From: Delphinapterus leucas
Taxonomy: Eukaryota; Chordata; Mammalia; Artiodactyla; Monodontidae
DNA length: 64,000 nucleotides
Direction of reading: 5' to 3'
Assembly: GCF_002288925.2 (NCBI RefSeq)
Contig: NW_022098044.1
Coordinates: forward strand, 16,882,197 to 16,946,196
Shown here: positions 32,766 to 44,140 of the stretch, piece after piece
Position numbering within the stretch: the stretch's first letter is position 1
How the letters are laid out: each line of letters starts with the position of its first letter
The notes under the pieces: generated by a model
Told to the model about the DNA's origin: nothing
The model's input: the letters and a program-made list of their open reading frames with translations, nothing else
Database searches by the model: none
Made by a program: the position numbers and the translations under genes

Positions 32766-33884
32766 TGACTGGTTCTATTCCTGCCTCGGCCTCCCCGCTG
32801 CCTTGTCTGGCCACTCGGCCCAAGGTCTGTTGCTGGACTTGGGATTCCGAGTGCTTTGAGCAAAGGCTGATGGCAGTGCAGTGATTTTTGTGATGAGCGC
32901 GCTCATTTGAAAATATTAATTCAAGGTATGTGTGTTATGATAGCTTATGAGGAACTATCACATGGTAAGTTTGGAATTTGTTGAGAAGGGTGGATTCTTC
33001 CCCTTCGCTCCATCTCTAATTTCCATCTGATAGCTCAGCTGTCCTCTGATTTGGGGCCTCTGAGGTTTGAGGACCACATCCTGTGTTTCGTCCAGAGGTC
33101 AGGCTGAGGCTCTTGAACACGCTCCCGTGTAGATTACTTCCAGGTGAAACGACCCTGGGAATTAAGAATGCTCTTCACGGAAGGAAGCCACTAACATTTC
33201 TGCATGGGAGAAGAAAAGTAAGCATCAAACCATAACAATTTCCTGGCTAATGAAACGGAAGGACAAAGCGCTGTGAGAGCAGCATTCCCTACACTCATAA
33301 ATACCAAGCAGTGTTCCTAGGTGACCAGAGAAAATGCATGGGGGATCCAGAGAAGTTTTCAGAGCATAATGGGCTCTCCAGGGAGGGAATGGGGCTTGTA
33401 CCATTTTCTCTTTCCCGTAAAGGGCAGGTTGCTGGTTTGCAAACTTTTGGGGCACTGTCCTTTAGCCCAGCAATCTGATCTGCCCCATGGGTTCTTGTCC
33501 ACAGGGGTCTGTACACCGAGACTGGTGCTGCCTTCTGAGGTCAGTCTGGGGATCATCATGGGAAGAAGGGAAACATTATTGATGAGGCAGAAGCTCTCTT
33601 TCCGATCCTTAATCAGGAGGGATTTTCTGAAAGTTGCTTAGATGCTGGGGATTCAGCCGGGGGTAAAATGTGGAGCTCACATTCTTAATAAACTGACCCA
33701 GAAGTGAAGGACTAGAGGCATCCGATGAGCGCAACGTTAGAGCCAAGCTCGAATGACGGGGGACACAGAAGATGGGGAAATCAACATTGAGGGAAAGGAG
33801 TCAGGCAAGGCAGCCCAGATGAGCAGACAGCCTGAATGAGGGCCTGGGGGTATGAAACCTCTTGGGGAGCTGTAGGCAGATCTG
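32766..33884. other. Unique 1.1-kb stretch
   Basis: No repeat recognised. 32870-32970 holds a perfect 14-bp palindrome, ATGAGCGCGCTCAT (32893-32906), in AT-rich, possibly conserved sequence. A frame of 106 codons at 33321-33641 has no family resemblance. Confidence 0.4.
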
Positions 33885-34012
33885 TCTGGTTGGAGCATCG
33901 GGTTTTGGAAGCAGAGTTTACTCTGGAAGGTCAGTGCTGGGCAGGTCAGTGTTGGGTCTGCATTTTAGAGAAGATCACTCTGGCTACAGGGTGAAAAGCA
34001 GATTGGAGAGGA

Positions 34013-35118
34013 AATGAGGGCTCAAAAGATGCATGCACCCCAAGGTTCATAGAAGCACTATTTACAATAGCCAAGACATGGAAGCAACCTAAGTATCCAT
34101 CAATAGAGGAGTGGATAAAGAAGATGTGGTACATATATACAATGGAATATTACTCAGCCATTAAAAAGAATGAAATAATGCCATTTGCAGCAACATGGTT
34201 GGGCCTAGAGATTATCATACTAAGTGAAGTAAGTCAGACAGAGAATGACAAATATCGTATGATACCACTCATATGTGGAATCTAAAATATGACACAAATG
34301 AACTTATTTACAAAACAGAAACTGACTCACAGACTTGGAAAACAAACTTATGGTTACCAAAGGGAAAAGGTGGTGGGGAGGGATAAATTAGGAGTTTGGT
34401 ATTAACAGATACACACTACTATATATAAAATATATAATCAACAAGGACCTACTGCTGCTGAGTCCAAGTTTGCTCTGCTCACTGCACGACAGGCCATTAA
34501 ATCGGAGAGGAGGTATTGTGGCAAGGAACACCACTTTATTCCAGGAGCCGGGCATCTGAGAAGACGGCAGACTAAAGTCTCAAAATAACCACCATATTGG
34601 GGTTTGGATGCCAGTTTCTTTTATAGTGCAGAGAAGGGGAGGAGATGAGGAATTACAGTAAAAAGCCCATACGTTTTGCAAATATCCCCTGAAATGGCCA
34701 TCCTCAGGGAGGGGATGTGTTAACTTCTTCTTTCTTGTAGCCATCCACAGGTGGACAGGGTCCGGATGTTCCCCTGAACAAAGGCACTTTGGTTTAACAT
34801 TCAGGCAGAGGGGCGGGGCGAGGCAGGCCATTATGTACAGACAGTATCCTTTTAGTGAACAAAAGCAGCGGAAAGCTAAGGTTAAAGTAAAAGAAACAGA
34901 TCCAACATGTATTCAGATTCGGCTCTTTCCTGTTACACTACTGTAGAGCACAGGGAACTCTACTCAATATTCTGTAATCACCTACATGGGAAAGGAATCT
35001 GAAAAAGAATAGATACATGTGTATGTATAACTGAACCACTTTGCTGTACGCTTGAAATGAACACGACAGTGTAAATCAACTATACTCCAATATAAAATAA
35101 AAATTAAATTAAAAAAAG
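34013..35118 (+). mobile_element. 5'-truncated L1 split by a solo LTR
   Basis: Starts in late ORF2 ('…gatgcatgcaccccaaggttcatagaagc…') and has the ORF2 end and 3' UTR to 34452. It resumes at 34942 with '…tgtagagcacagggaactctactc…' and ends '…ctatactccaatataaaataaaaattaaatt'. Removing the LTR and one CTAC restores the normal L1 text 'aacaaggacctactgtagagcacaggg'. Confidence 0.93.
34453..34937 (-). mobile_element. Solo LTR (ERV1-like), 485 bp
   Basis: On the minus strand it begins TGTAACAGGAAAGAGCC and ends …ACTCAGCAGCA, giving TG…CA ends. A 4-bp duplication, CTAC, flanks it at 34449-34452 and 34938-34941. A TATA-like CTATAAAA is at complement 34619-34626, and an AATAAA polyadenylation signal at complement 34535-34540 lies about 85 bases downstream. 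The 4-bp duplication fits a gammaretrovirus-like (class I) ERV. No internal genes remain, so this is a solo LTR formed by recombination. The family is not named. Confidence 0.88.
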
Positions 35119-35460
35119 AAAGAAGGCTGTTGTTCTAGCCCAGCCACGGCTGCAGTGGGGATGGAGAGGAGTGGGTGACAGAGATATCAAGCATTTAGGA
35201 TCAGCAGGTGGTGGCAGCTGGTTATAGGAGGAGTTGAGAATAATTTTCATGAATATGGCACATAGCTTGTTCCATATAGATGGGGCCAGGAAATGTGGTT
35301 AGATGATCAGGTTTTGGGGGAAGGTACAGAGTTCATACTGGACATACTGAGTTTGAGGTGTCTGCAGGTCACCTGAGGATGCTCTGAAGGTAGGGAGTTC
35401 CAGTTTGGGGCTCAAAGACGTTGTCCCATCAGACATAGGTTCAGACCCAGGGAACAGCCT

Positions 35461-36944
35461 CAGCTTCAGAGCCGAAATGGATGCCAATAATGGCTGAGAT
35501 TCCCCGGGGGGATTACAGGTAAATGGACACTGGGCTTGTTTAGTCAACAGCATTTGCATTTGAAATTTCTCACATCCAGTGCCCTGATGGTACTGAGAGG
35601 CAACTGAATCCCTTGTAACCAGGTGAGAAACTGTGTCACTCTGAGGGTCAGCTGTGGACCTGCATGCAAGCCTTGCTGTGATGCTTTAGGACACCTAAGT
35701 AAGCAGGGTTTCAGTTTCTTGGTAGAGGGACAGGGGTTTGAATTCAGTGTATTTAGTATCGGAGTGGGTGTGAGGGGAATGAATGTCTAAATGAGGAGAT
35801 CCTGGTGGCTAAAACTTGGGCCCGTGGGACCCAGATCATTTGAAACAAATCACTGGAAACCAAGAAAATCTGTTTCTTGTGCCACATAGCTGAGCTTTCG
35901 TTTCTTTCCTGGGGTCGGAGCTGAGCTGGTACTGTCTGGAGTGGAGAAGGAGGCAAGCTGTTAAATCCTCAGAAGGAGGCATTGAGGAGCTATTGATATT
36001 CTAAACCCAAGGAGCCAGCAGCACATCAGCAATCAATAGCTTTCCCCACCAGTTTAATCGTCCCCATTAGCTCTGTCTCAGATGCCCTTACTCTAGTGAT
36101 AGGTGTGGCCCACAGTCCGGGCTGTGTGTCAGGCCCTGAAAAGAGACATGTGGAAAGAATGTTGCTCTTTTCTTCTGAGTGGATTGTTTCATTATCCATT
36201 CAGTCATCAAAGACAAATCATACTGAGTTCAGGGCTAGAAGGGGTGCCATCCTTGATTGCAAGATGAGCGTGGGCAGAGGAAGCCCTGAGCTTCCTTGTG
36301 ACAATGGCCCCTGGAGGAGAAAAGGGCAGAGGATGTCCCAATAGGCAGTGGCCAGGAGGCAAGGTGCTGGGACTCCAAGCCAGAAAGCTGCCTGGGCAAG
36401 TAAGGAGCAAAGCAAGGTCAGGGACTGTTCAGCTGCTAAGAGGATCATACTCAACTCCAGCTCCAACTGGTAAGTAAAGGAAAGTAATGCCATTGGTTCA
36501 TATTGCTGAGATGCCTGGCCAGCATCATGCATGATTGGATACAATGCTCCGATGTACCAGACATTGTCTCTTCATCTCTTTCCTCTTTCCTTTGTGTGAC
36601 TCTATTGTTGGACAGGTTTTTCTCATACAGTGGCTACTAGCAGCTGTGGCTTCATTCCTATAGCTTAGCAATATTAGTTGAAAGAAAGTTCTGGCTGAAG
36701 TTCCAGAACTGAATCTCATTTGTGTTGGTTGGACCACTTGTTCATGCCTGAACCAATCACCATGGCCACAAGGATGGATGTTTGGATTGATCTGGTTTCG
36801 GTCGGGTGTTTCCTTGTTGAGATGGGGGGAGATGGAGTCAGCCCCATCCCAATGATATGGAAGGGGCATGAGAATGGGGGAGGTGTCCCCCCAAGGAATA
36901 CTGGGACCCTGGATGAGTTGAATCAGTAAAAGCAAAACAACGGG
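35461..36944. other. 1.5-kb stretch, largely unassigned
   Basis: No firm repeat assignment. 36600-36800 ('…ctgaaccaatcaccatggccacaagg…') resembles an old LTR or DNA-element antisense text that I cannot name. Frames of up to 168 codons on the minus strand at 36525-37031 run partly into the next SINE and are not credible genes. Confidence 0.35.
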
Positions 36945-37280
36945 GGGCTTCCGTGGTGGCGCAGAGGTTAAGAATCTGCCTGCCAATGCAGGGGACACGG
37001 GTTCGAGCCCTGGTCCGGGAAGATCCCACATGCCGCGGAGCAGCTAAGCCCACATGCCACAACTACTGAAGCCCACGCGCCTAGAGCCCGTGCTCCGCAA
37101 CAAGAGAAGCCAACACAATGAGAAGATCATGCACCACGACGAAGAGTAGCCCCCGCTCGCCACAGCCAGAGGAAGCCTGCACACAAAGAACAAGCAACAC
37201 ACAACAAGCAATAAGCAACGCACAAGCAACAAAGAACCAACTCAGCCAAAAAAAAAAAATAAAGAAGAAGAAAATAAAAA
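36945..37280 (+). mobile_element. Long CHR-type SINE, plus strand
   Basis: Starts GGGCTTCCGTGGTGGCGCAG, with body '…ccacaactactgaagcccacgcgcctagagcccgtgctcc…', then a variable 3' part of CAA-rich repeats (37170-37235) and an A-rich tail. No clean target duplication was seen. Confidence 0.9.
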
Positions 37281-38277
37281 AGGAAATCTTGCAATGAGAC
37301 ATGGAAGGGCCCAGCAGCAGAGAGGACTTTGAGTTTCATTCGGGGCCATCACTCCATTCACAATAGGGCCCTAGTGTCAGGAGGCAAGGAGCCTGCTGGG
37401 GGCAGGTGGGGTCTCTGGAGCCCAGCTAAGTTATTGGGGTTCACTTAGGACAATGGTTTTAGATGGGTCTGGGACAGCAGGAAGGATGCCTGAACATTTC
37501 CAGTGGGTGGGAGGAGGTCAAGCCCCAAGCCCAGACTTGGGAGGAAGGCAGTGGATTTTAGATCCTATGCCACAGAGCCGTGTGGCCTGGTGGAGATGCC
37601 TCGTGGCGGGGGTGTGGCCCCTGAGCAAGGGTGCATTTGGGCAGCCCAGTCCAGCTTCAACCAGAGTCTGCCTTGTGTCTATTTTGCTAATAGGCTCACA
37701 TTTGAAGAAAGTATTTAGTTGTCAAAAAAACTTCAAAAAATCCACCGGACAAGGGTGATGGGAATTCTGCATCTCAGAAGCCAGACCTGGGTCTGCTCAG
37801 GTGGCAGCATGATTCACCTCCAGAGGGGATGGTGGCACCTAGGAATCCCCTGTGGATCCTATTGCTGTTGTCATGACAAGTTCAGGCCCTGGGGTAACCT
37901 GCACGGTGACCATCTGAGAAGAAGGGTCAGGAGACAGGCAGAGACTGCCAGGTTCCAGGGCGTGCTTCTAGCAGCCGGAAGGGACGGTGAGGGAGCAGTG
38001 TGCATAGGTTGGTGACTGCTGTGCGGCCAGGGACAAACACTGGAGAGCAGGTTCTTGTAGGTGACCTCTGCCAGGTGCAGAGGATCTGATAGGTGTCATG
38101 ATCTCCTGCCGGAGGGGTGGGGGAGGCTAGGGAATGAGACACCCCCATCCCCACTGCATGGAAGGCGTTTGTCCAATAGCTGGTTTATTATCATCGTTGT
38201 TGTTATACTGTCATCATTTTTCTTTACTCGTGTCTTCTAAAACGATTGGAGGTGACTATGAGAAAAGATCCATCTAT
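37281..38277. other. Unique 1-kb stretch
   Basis: No repeat recognised. Frames of about 70-100 codons on both strands are unsupported. Confidence 0.4.
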
Positions 38278-38287
38278 TGGTACATCT

Positions 38288-38441
38288 ATTTTTTTTTTTC
38301 TGGTGCCATTTTATTTATTTATTATTTATTTATTTTAGGCTGCGCTTAGTGGCATGCGGGATCTTCCCTGACTAGGGATCGAACCCGTGTTCCCTGCATT
38401 GGGAGTGCAGAGTCTTAACCACTGTACCGCCACAGAAGTCC
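38288..38441 (-). mobile_element. Short tRNA-Glu-type SINE, minus strand
   Basis: Antisense: T-rich tail, '…gatcttccctgactagggatcgaacccgtgttccctgcattggg…', ending 'ccgccacagaagtcc'. It is flanked by a perfect 10-bp duplication TGGTACATCT at 38278-38287 and 38442-38451. Confidence 0.93.
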
Positions 38442-38825
38442 TGGTACATCTGTTTAAATTGCCTTTACCACCAGGCACTGGGCGAGGTCTTGGGCGTGTA
38501 GAGAGGACACAGCCCTGGACCCTCCACAGTTCAGAGGGGGAGATGGGCATGTTAACAAACTGTCGCATGGTGAGATAGCGATGATGACAGAGGGGTGTAA
38601 AAATTGTCCTGGGAGGCCGCCAAGGGAGCCTGCCTGACAACTGGAAGATTTGCAAAGCGCTTGACATTCGCGGTGGGGCAAGCTGGAAGGAACAGGGGTC
38701 AGGAAGGGCATCCGGGCTTAGGGAAGAGCAGTACAGAGTCACAGAGGTCCCAGGAAGCAGACTCCAGATAGAGAGGTGAGTTCCTGTGCCTGGGACCTAA
38801 AGGGCTGTGTAGGGAAGGGGCCAAG

Positions 38826-38970
38826 GCCAGTCTGTGAAGCACTTAGAAGTCTGGACTTTATTTCTTAGACGGTCAGCGGGGTGGGCACTGAAGGTCTTGA
38901 AGCCAAGGAGTAGGATTGGCTGGTAGAGGATGGATCGGCTGGTGGCTGGAGGAGAAACCCGAGGTGGGGA
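38826..38970 (-). mobile_element. L2-like fragment, antisense (tentative)
   Basis: '…ctggactttatttcttagacggtcagcggggtgggcactgaaggtcttgaagccaaggag…' resembles antisense L2. It may extend further right to about 39240. Confidence 0.4.
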
Positions 38971-39840
38971 ATGAGATCTGGAAGCAGAGACAAGTCACAG
39001 GTTGAGAGGTAATGGAGCCTGACCTTCAATAGGTAGGAAGGAAGGGTCTCCTGGAGCTCAGAGATGGTCAGGAAGGGGGAGCCACATAAATTAAAGTCAT
39101 CAAACAGAAAAAGTAAAGGAGCAAAGGGAGGGGGCATTGTTACTAAAGTCACCAAGGGTTCTGGATGGGGTGTGGTCAACAGGAGGTTACGGTGGATGTT
39201 TCTGCAGAGACTTTGGCTGCCACGGATGCTCCACAATTAAGAGAGCTGCTCAGTCAGGCATCTGGGAATGATCTCAGAGCCCCGAGCCCCTCAGGACCTC
39301 CCTGAGGAGGTAGGAAGGTGTAGAGAGTCCGTGGGCAAGGGCTGTGAAGTGGGTGTCCTTGGAGAGGGCTGTGGAGATGGGCTGGGAAGGGGTACGGGAG
39401 GGTGGAGCTCCCCTTCCTAAAGCCTCATCAGAAGAGGGCAGGCCTTACAGGGACCTTCGGGGAGTCCACTGTCTCCTGGGTTTGAGAACACAGAGCAGTG
39501 AGGTCTGGGTCCTGACCCAGGGGGTGAAGGGTGCAGGACTGACGGCAGTTGGGCAATGACAGGGATGAACAGGTCTGGGTCCTTCTCCCCTAACGGGCCT
39601 TGCCCCGGCGGGTCACTCAGGAGTTATGGCCTGGAGGAAGGGCAGAAACACTGGACAAGAGAAAGAGAAATGTAGTGTCACATCCTCCCTTCCCCACCCA
39701 CGAGCAGCCAGCCCAGTGGGGGAGGGGAGAAGGGTTGCCATTAAAAGATCGGAGTTATTATCATTATTGGGGACTGGACATTCACATTTCTAAAACGAGG
39801 CTATGATTGTGATTTTATATGTGAGTACAATCTTCTATTA
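38971..39840. other. Mostly unassigned sequence
   Basis: Part may belong to the preceding L2-like element. Frames of 123 codons (minus, 38865-39236) and 71 codons (plus, 39344-39559) have no support. Confidence 0.35.
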
Positions 39841-39852
39841 AAAGTCAGCAGA

Positions 39853-40064
39853 GGGCTTCCCTGGTGGCGCAGTGGTTGGGAGTCCACCTGCCGATGCAGG
39901 GGACACGGGTTCGTGCCCCGGTCTGGGAAGATCCCACGTGCCGGAGCGGCTGGGCCCATGAGCCATGGCCGCTGGGCCTGCGCGTCCGGAGCCTGTGCTC
40001 CGCAACGGGAGAGGCCACAGCAGTGAGAGGCCCGCGTACCGCAAAAAAAAAAAAAAAAAAAAAA
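39853..40064 (+). mobile_element. CHR-2-like SINE, plus strand
   Basis: Starts GGGCTTCCCTGGTGGCGCAG and ends with GCGTACCGC plus an A tail of about 23. A perfect 12-bp duplication AAAGTCAGCAGA flanks it (39841-39852 and 40065-40076). Confidence 0.96.
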
Positions 40065-40134
40065 AAAGTCAGCAGAAATGTCAAGGGATTTGCCCAAACT
40101 TTCATTCTGAGGCAACCTCTCTCGTGAGAGAGAA

Positions 40135-40826
40135 CACTGTAGTTGATAACACTGTATTGTGTAATTGAAATTTGCTGAGAGAGTAGAACTTACATGTTCT
40201 CACCAAAAAAAGAAAAAAAACACATCTTTTTGTGTGCCCTTTGGCCATCTTTATGTCTTCTTTGGAGAAATGTTTATTTAGATCTTCTGCCCATTTTTTA
40301 TTGGGTGGTTTGTTTTTTTCATATTGAGCTGTATGAGCTGTTTGTATATTTTGGAGATTAATCCCTTGTGGGTCACATCATTTGCAAATATTTTCTCCCA
40401 TTCTGTAGGTTGTCTTTTTGTTTTGTTTATGGTTTCCTTTGGAAAGGGAGGGGAGGGATAAATTAGGAGTTTTGGATTAACAGATACACACTGCTGTGTA
40501 TAAAATAGATAACCAACAAGAACCTACTGTATAGCACAGGGAAATACACTCAATATTTTGTAATAACCTACAAAGGAAAAGAATCTGAAAAAAATTTTTA
40601 TGTAATTGAATCACTTTGCTGAATACCTGAAACTAACACAACATTGTAAATCAACTATACTTCAATTTAAAAAAAGAAAACAAAAGGTAAATATGTGAGG
40701 TGATAGATGTGTTAATTTAATGGGAGAATCCTCTCACAATATATTTGTATATCAAATCATCATTCTGTATTCTCTAAATATCTCTCAATATTCTTTGTCA
40801 ATTATACCTCAATAAAGCTGAAAAAT
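40135..40826 (+). mobile_element. Old L1 3' UTR (L1MA-like) carrying a younger L1
   Basis: The left part '…gctgagagagtagaacttacatgttctcacc…' and the right part '…aaaggtaaatatgtgaggtgatagatgtgttaat…caaatcatcattctg…tcaataaagctg' are consecutive in L1MA-type 3' UTRs. The younger, inverted L1 at 40217-40680 separates them. Confidence 0.75.
40217..40680. mobile_element. Twin-primed (5'-inverted) L1
   Basis: The left half (40221-40441) is L1 ORF2 in minus orientation ('…tttggccatctttatgtcttctttggagaaatg…'). The right half (from about 40442) is plus-oriented L1 3' UTR ('…ggagggataaattaggag…ctgaatacctgaaactaacac…ttcaatttaaaaaa'). This head-to-head arrangement is the classic outcome of twin priming. 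A 12-bp A-rich duplication AAAAAAAGAAAA lies at 40205-40216 and 40669-40680. Confidence 0.88.
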
Positions 40827-41960
40827 CAATCCTCTCTTTCCCTGTCTCCCACTCTTCTGCTCTTCAGCAATTCCTAGAAAGAATAATCTACCCCCTTTAG
40901 CTCCTTTTTACTCTTCTTATTATACATGAAATATGTGGCTACATTCCTTAAAAACTTTTTAAATAAAACTGGAGCATATAAGTAAAGAGGGTAAACCCCT
41001 TCCCTATCTCAGTCCTCTCCCCAGTGGTGTGTATGTGTTTGTATATGCATTTGCGTCCACACATGAATACTTATTGAGGTGGCACTTGAATTCACGTTTT
41101 CCCTCAGTAACTGGCCAGAAATCTGCTACTGGTTCTGCCTTGGCCTTAGTCTCATGCCTCTCTCAATATAAGATCCGGCATTCTTGAACTTGTGTGTGAT
41201 CAATGAGTGTGTGCTCGTAAAAGTCCATCATCACATCTAATCAGAGGAATAATGTCCACATCATGAAAAAAGCATGGCACTGAGATTTGCGGCTGATACC
41301 CAGATAGTCACTTCAAACATAGGTACGGATTTGAGTGGGATCTGAAATGAAAATCTCTTATGTGTTTCATGTAATGAACTGTTGCTAAATATGTCAATGT
41401 GTATTTATTATTGCAGGACAAATTGTTGCAGTTGTCGAGGATTGTCAATGTTACTCACTTTATGTGCAACACAATTATTAGGAACTTGCAAATAATTGAA
41501 TAGGAAAATAGATCAACAGTTAATTCAAATATTAAAAGAAAGTCTAGGGTATAAATATATTATCTTTGAGCCTACAAAAGTTAATAACCATTTAAATAAT
41601 AATATAAGGAAAGAAAATAGAAATGAACTCATACTGTAATTCTAGTCTTTCTCAAATTGTTTAGTATATTGTTGTATTATTAGTTGACTGCAGGCTTGGC
41701 TGGGCCCTGCTAGACCCTAGATTTCAGATTGGGCTCAGGTCTGCTCCATGTCTCCATGCTTCTGGGATGAGTGGCTACGCAGGGCAAGTCCTCACGCAAG
41801 TAGTAGCAGCCTCCAGGCCAACCCAAAGCACACAAGCACATATAGAGCCTCTGTGCCTGTTAAGTCTGCTGACATGCCATTGGCCAAAGCAGGTCACATG
41901 GGTGGGCTCAGTCAGTTGGGGTGGGGCTCTAGAGGGAGGGTCTGCAAAGTCACATGGCAG
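40827..41960. other. Unique stretch of about 1.1 kb
   Basis: No repeat recognised. AT-rich between 41380 and 41680. Confidence 0.4.
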
Positions 41961-41977
41961 AAGGTGGGCAAGGAAGG

Positions 41978-42235
41978 GGGCTTCCCTGGTGGCGCAGTGG
42001 TTGAGAGTCTGCCTGCCGATGCTAGGGGACACGGGTTCATGCCCTGGTCCGGGAATATCCCACATGCCGCAGAGTGGCTGGGCCCGTGAGCCATGGCCGC
42101 TGAGCCTGCGCGTCCAGAGCCTGTGCTCCGCAACGGGAGAGGCCACAACAGTGAGAGGCCCGCGCACCGCAAAAAAAAAAACAAGAGAAGGCCCGCGACA
42201 CAAAAAAAAAAAAAAAAAAAAAAAAGTAAAACAAA
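41978..42235 (+). mobile_element. CHR-2-like SINE with a duplicated tail
   Basis: Starts GGGCTTCCCTGGTGGCGCAG. After the first A run it carries a second, corrupted copy of the SINE end (AGAGAAGGCCCGCGACAC, 42184-42201) and a second A run. A perfect 17-bp duplication AAGGTGGGCAAGGAAGG flanks the whole unit (41961-41977 and 42236-42252), so it inserted as one piece. Confidence 0.95.
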
Positions 42236-42419
42236 AAGGTGGGCAAGGAAGGAATAACAGCCCAGTCTCCTCAAAGGCAGAGGAGAAGATGCAAGTTCTC
42301 TGTGGACGGTTACCATATATTAGAAGAAGAGACTGTGTCACACTGTGTCAACTTTGCCATCAACAGTACTCCATTCTGGTAGAACTAGACAAAAATTAAC
42401 TGGCCTCCTAATAGCTTTA

Positions 42420-42439
42420 GTGTGTGTGTGTGTGTGTAT
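42420..42439. repeat. (TG)n microsatellite
   Basis: About nine TG units. Confidence 0.95.
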
Positions 42440-42639
42440 GAATATTTATTTACCTATAATGAACACTGCCTATCTCTGTACACTGCCTGTCTCTTACAAT
42501 TTGGTTACTAAATTAATAGTAAAATGGTAGTTACAATTAATTTTTGTAGACTTTGAGATTTATTTTTGGATCCCAGAAGTTCATTCTACATGGTGATACT
42601 TGAATTTGACCTCTTTTAGCTGAACGTATATATATTCTT

Positions 42640-42930
42640 TTCACTCTTGACCTTTCAGCGTGTGGCTAAATGTATATTGGTGCATCTCTCCTACTTCTCT
42701 TTCTCTCTCTCTCTCTATATATATATCAGACACATTTGGATCATATCTATATATTACATATATTTTTCCTGCAATTTGTTTTTTCACTTAATACATCTTT
42801 GAGCTCTTTCTATACCAGCACATACAGACCTAAGTCACTATTTTGAACTTCTACAAGTTGTTCCATTGATGTACAAATCCCTCCACTGTGTAATTTATTA
42901 ACACATCCCCTATGGATGTGCACCTGGGTC
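42640..42930 (-). mobile_element. Old L1-superfamily fragment, antisense (tentative)
   Basis: '…cctgcaatttgttttttcacttaatacatctttgagctctttctatacc…' and '…ttgttccattgatgtacaaatcc…' resemble antisense old LINE text like that at 2455-2830. A CT/TA run lies at 42694-42727. Confidence 0.45.
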
Positions 42931-43094
42931 CCCACTTTACCCCATCCCAGCCCTGCTATCATGGCCAGTCCCACTTTAACTCACTGCGGTCAGGCCCGCT
43001 GGAGCCAACAGTCTTCCGAGAGTTGTGGGGAATGTTCACTCTGCTCTGACCTTCCTTATGTCGCTTGTCCTTTCAGGAGCATGTGACAGTGTTG

Positions 43095-43640
43095 GTCTGT
43101 CCGTCCTTTGTTTATTTCGTGCTCCCTCTGGCCATTCTGCTTAGTAACGTATGGCAACTCCTTTCCTTCCTGCCTATACGTACTTTCTCTGGATGATCCC
43201 CTCTGCTTCCTGGTCACCCACATCCATGCCCTGATGCCTCCACGATCAGGTCCCAGCTCAGACCTCTGCCCACCCTCCGCCTCCAGACACACCACTTGCG
43301 CTCCCATCCCAGGCTTCATCCTCCCTTGCGCTTGCTGCCTTGGTAATTGGTGCTGCCATCCACCAAGCCATCACGGCAGGCCACTGCCTCACTCCCACAT
43401 CTGGTTGACACATCCGTGTGTGGCAATCCTGCCTTCCGCCCCTCGCATTCTCTGATCCTCTAATCATCACAGGCGTTGCTCTGCTTAACTTCACTTGTGG
43501 TTGCTCTGCTCGCTCCGTGGCCACAGCACATCCGAGCCGTCACATGATGTCCAGCGCCCTGGACGTACTAACAAGTCCAGTGGTGTGTCAGACCCTGCTC
43601 TAGCCCTGAGATGCCTCCTCCTGCCCTGTCACAGTGTAAT
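43095..43640 (+). mobile_element. L2 LINE fragment (probable)
   Basis: '…tactttctctggatgatcccctctgcttcctgg…', '…ctcagacctctgcccaccctccgcctccagacacacc…' follow the L2 3' region. The frames of 88-116 codons seen here are decayed L2, not host genes. Confidence 0.55.
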
Positions 43641-43654
43641 CAAAGTGACCACCT

Positions 43655-44140
43655 GCCTCCCAGGGCTCTTATTTAAAATGCACATTATGGGGCCCCGCCA
43701 CACATGCACAGAATCAGAATTCCTGTCCTGGGGCCCAGGAATCTGCATGTTCAATGCACTCTTCATTTTAAAAAATTTTTATTTATTTAATTTATTTATT
43801 TTTGGCTGTGTTGGGTCTTTGTTGCTGTGCGTGGGCTTTCTCTAGTTGCGGCGAGCGTGGGCTACTCTTCGTTGTGGTGCGCGGGCTTCTCATGGCGGTG
43901 GCTTATCTTGTTGTGGAGCATGGGCTCTAGGTGCGTGGGCTTCAGTAGTTGTGGCTCATGGGCTCTAGAGCGCAGGCTCAGTAGTTGTGGCCCACGGACT
44001 TGCTCCACGACATGTGCGATCTTCCCGGACCAGGACTCGAACCCGTGTCCACTGCATTGGTAGGCGGATTCTTAACCACTGCACCACTAGGAAGCCCTCA
44101 GGTGATTTTTAGCTTCACTAGTTTGGGATCCAGTGCTATA
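43655..44140 (+). mobile_element. MER5A-like element split by a SINE
   Basis: Left part '…cttatttaaaatgcacattatggggccccgccacac…ggggcccaggaatctgcatgttc'. Right part after the SINE 'caggtgatttttagcttcactagtttggg'. Together these give the MER5A order. Confidence 0.75.
43769..44097 (-). mobile_element. Long CHR-type SINE, minus strand
   Basis: Antisense copy: '…atttatttttggctgtgttgggtctttgttgctg…', '…cttcccggaccaggactcgaacccgtg…', ending 'ccactaggaagccc'. It sits inside a MER5A. The target duplication is unclear. Confidence 0.92.

Larger units (their letters stand above)
33885..35460 (-). mobile_element. L2 LINE, antisense, split by an L1
   Basis: The left part has '…tttagagaagatcactctggctacaggg…gcagattggagagg', antisense L2. 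After the L1 it resumes at about 35120 with '…gctgttgttctagcccag…', then '…ggtacagagttcatactggacatactgagtttgaggtgtctgcaggtc…' (35320-35370). These phrases follow the L2 3' region in reverse order. Confidence 0.65.

Noticed and set aside
36525..37031. 168-codon minus-strand frame
   Set aside because: Its N-terminal part is antisense CHR SINE (WDLPGPGLEPVSPAL-type peptide); the rest is unsupported.
41767..42399. 210-codon plus-strand frame
   Set aside because: The frame runs through a CHR SINE and its A tail (poly-lysine run). No coding support.
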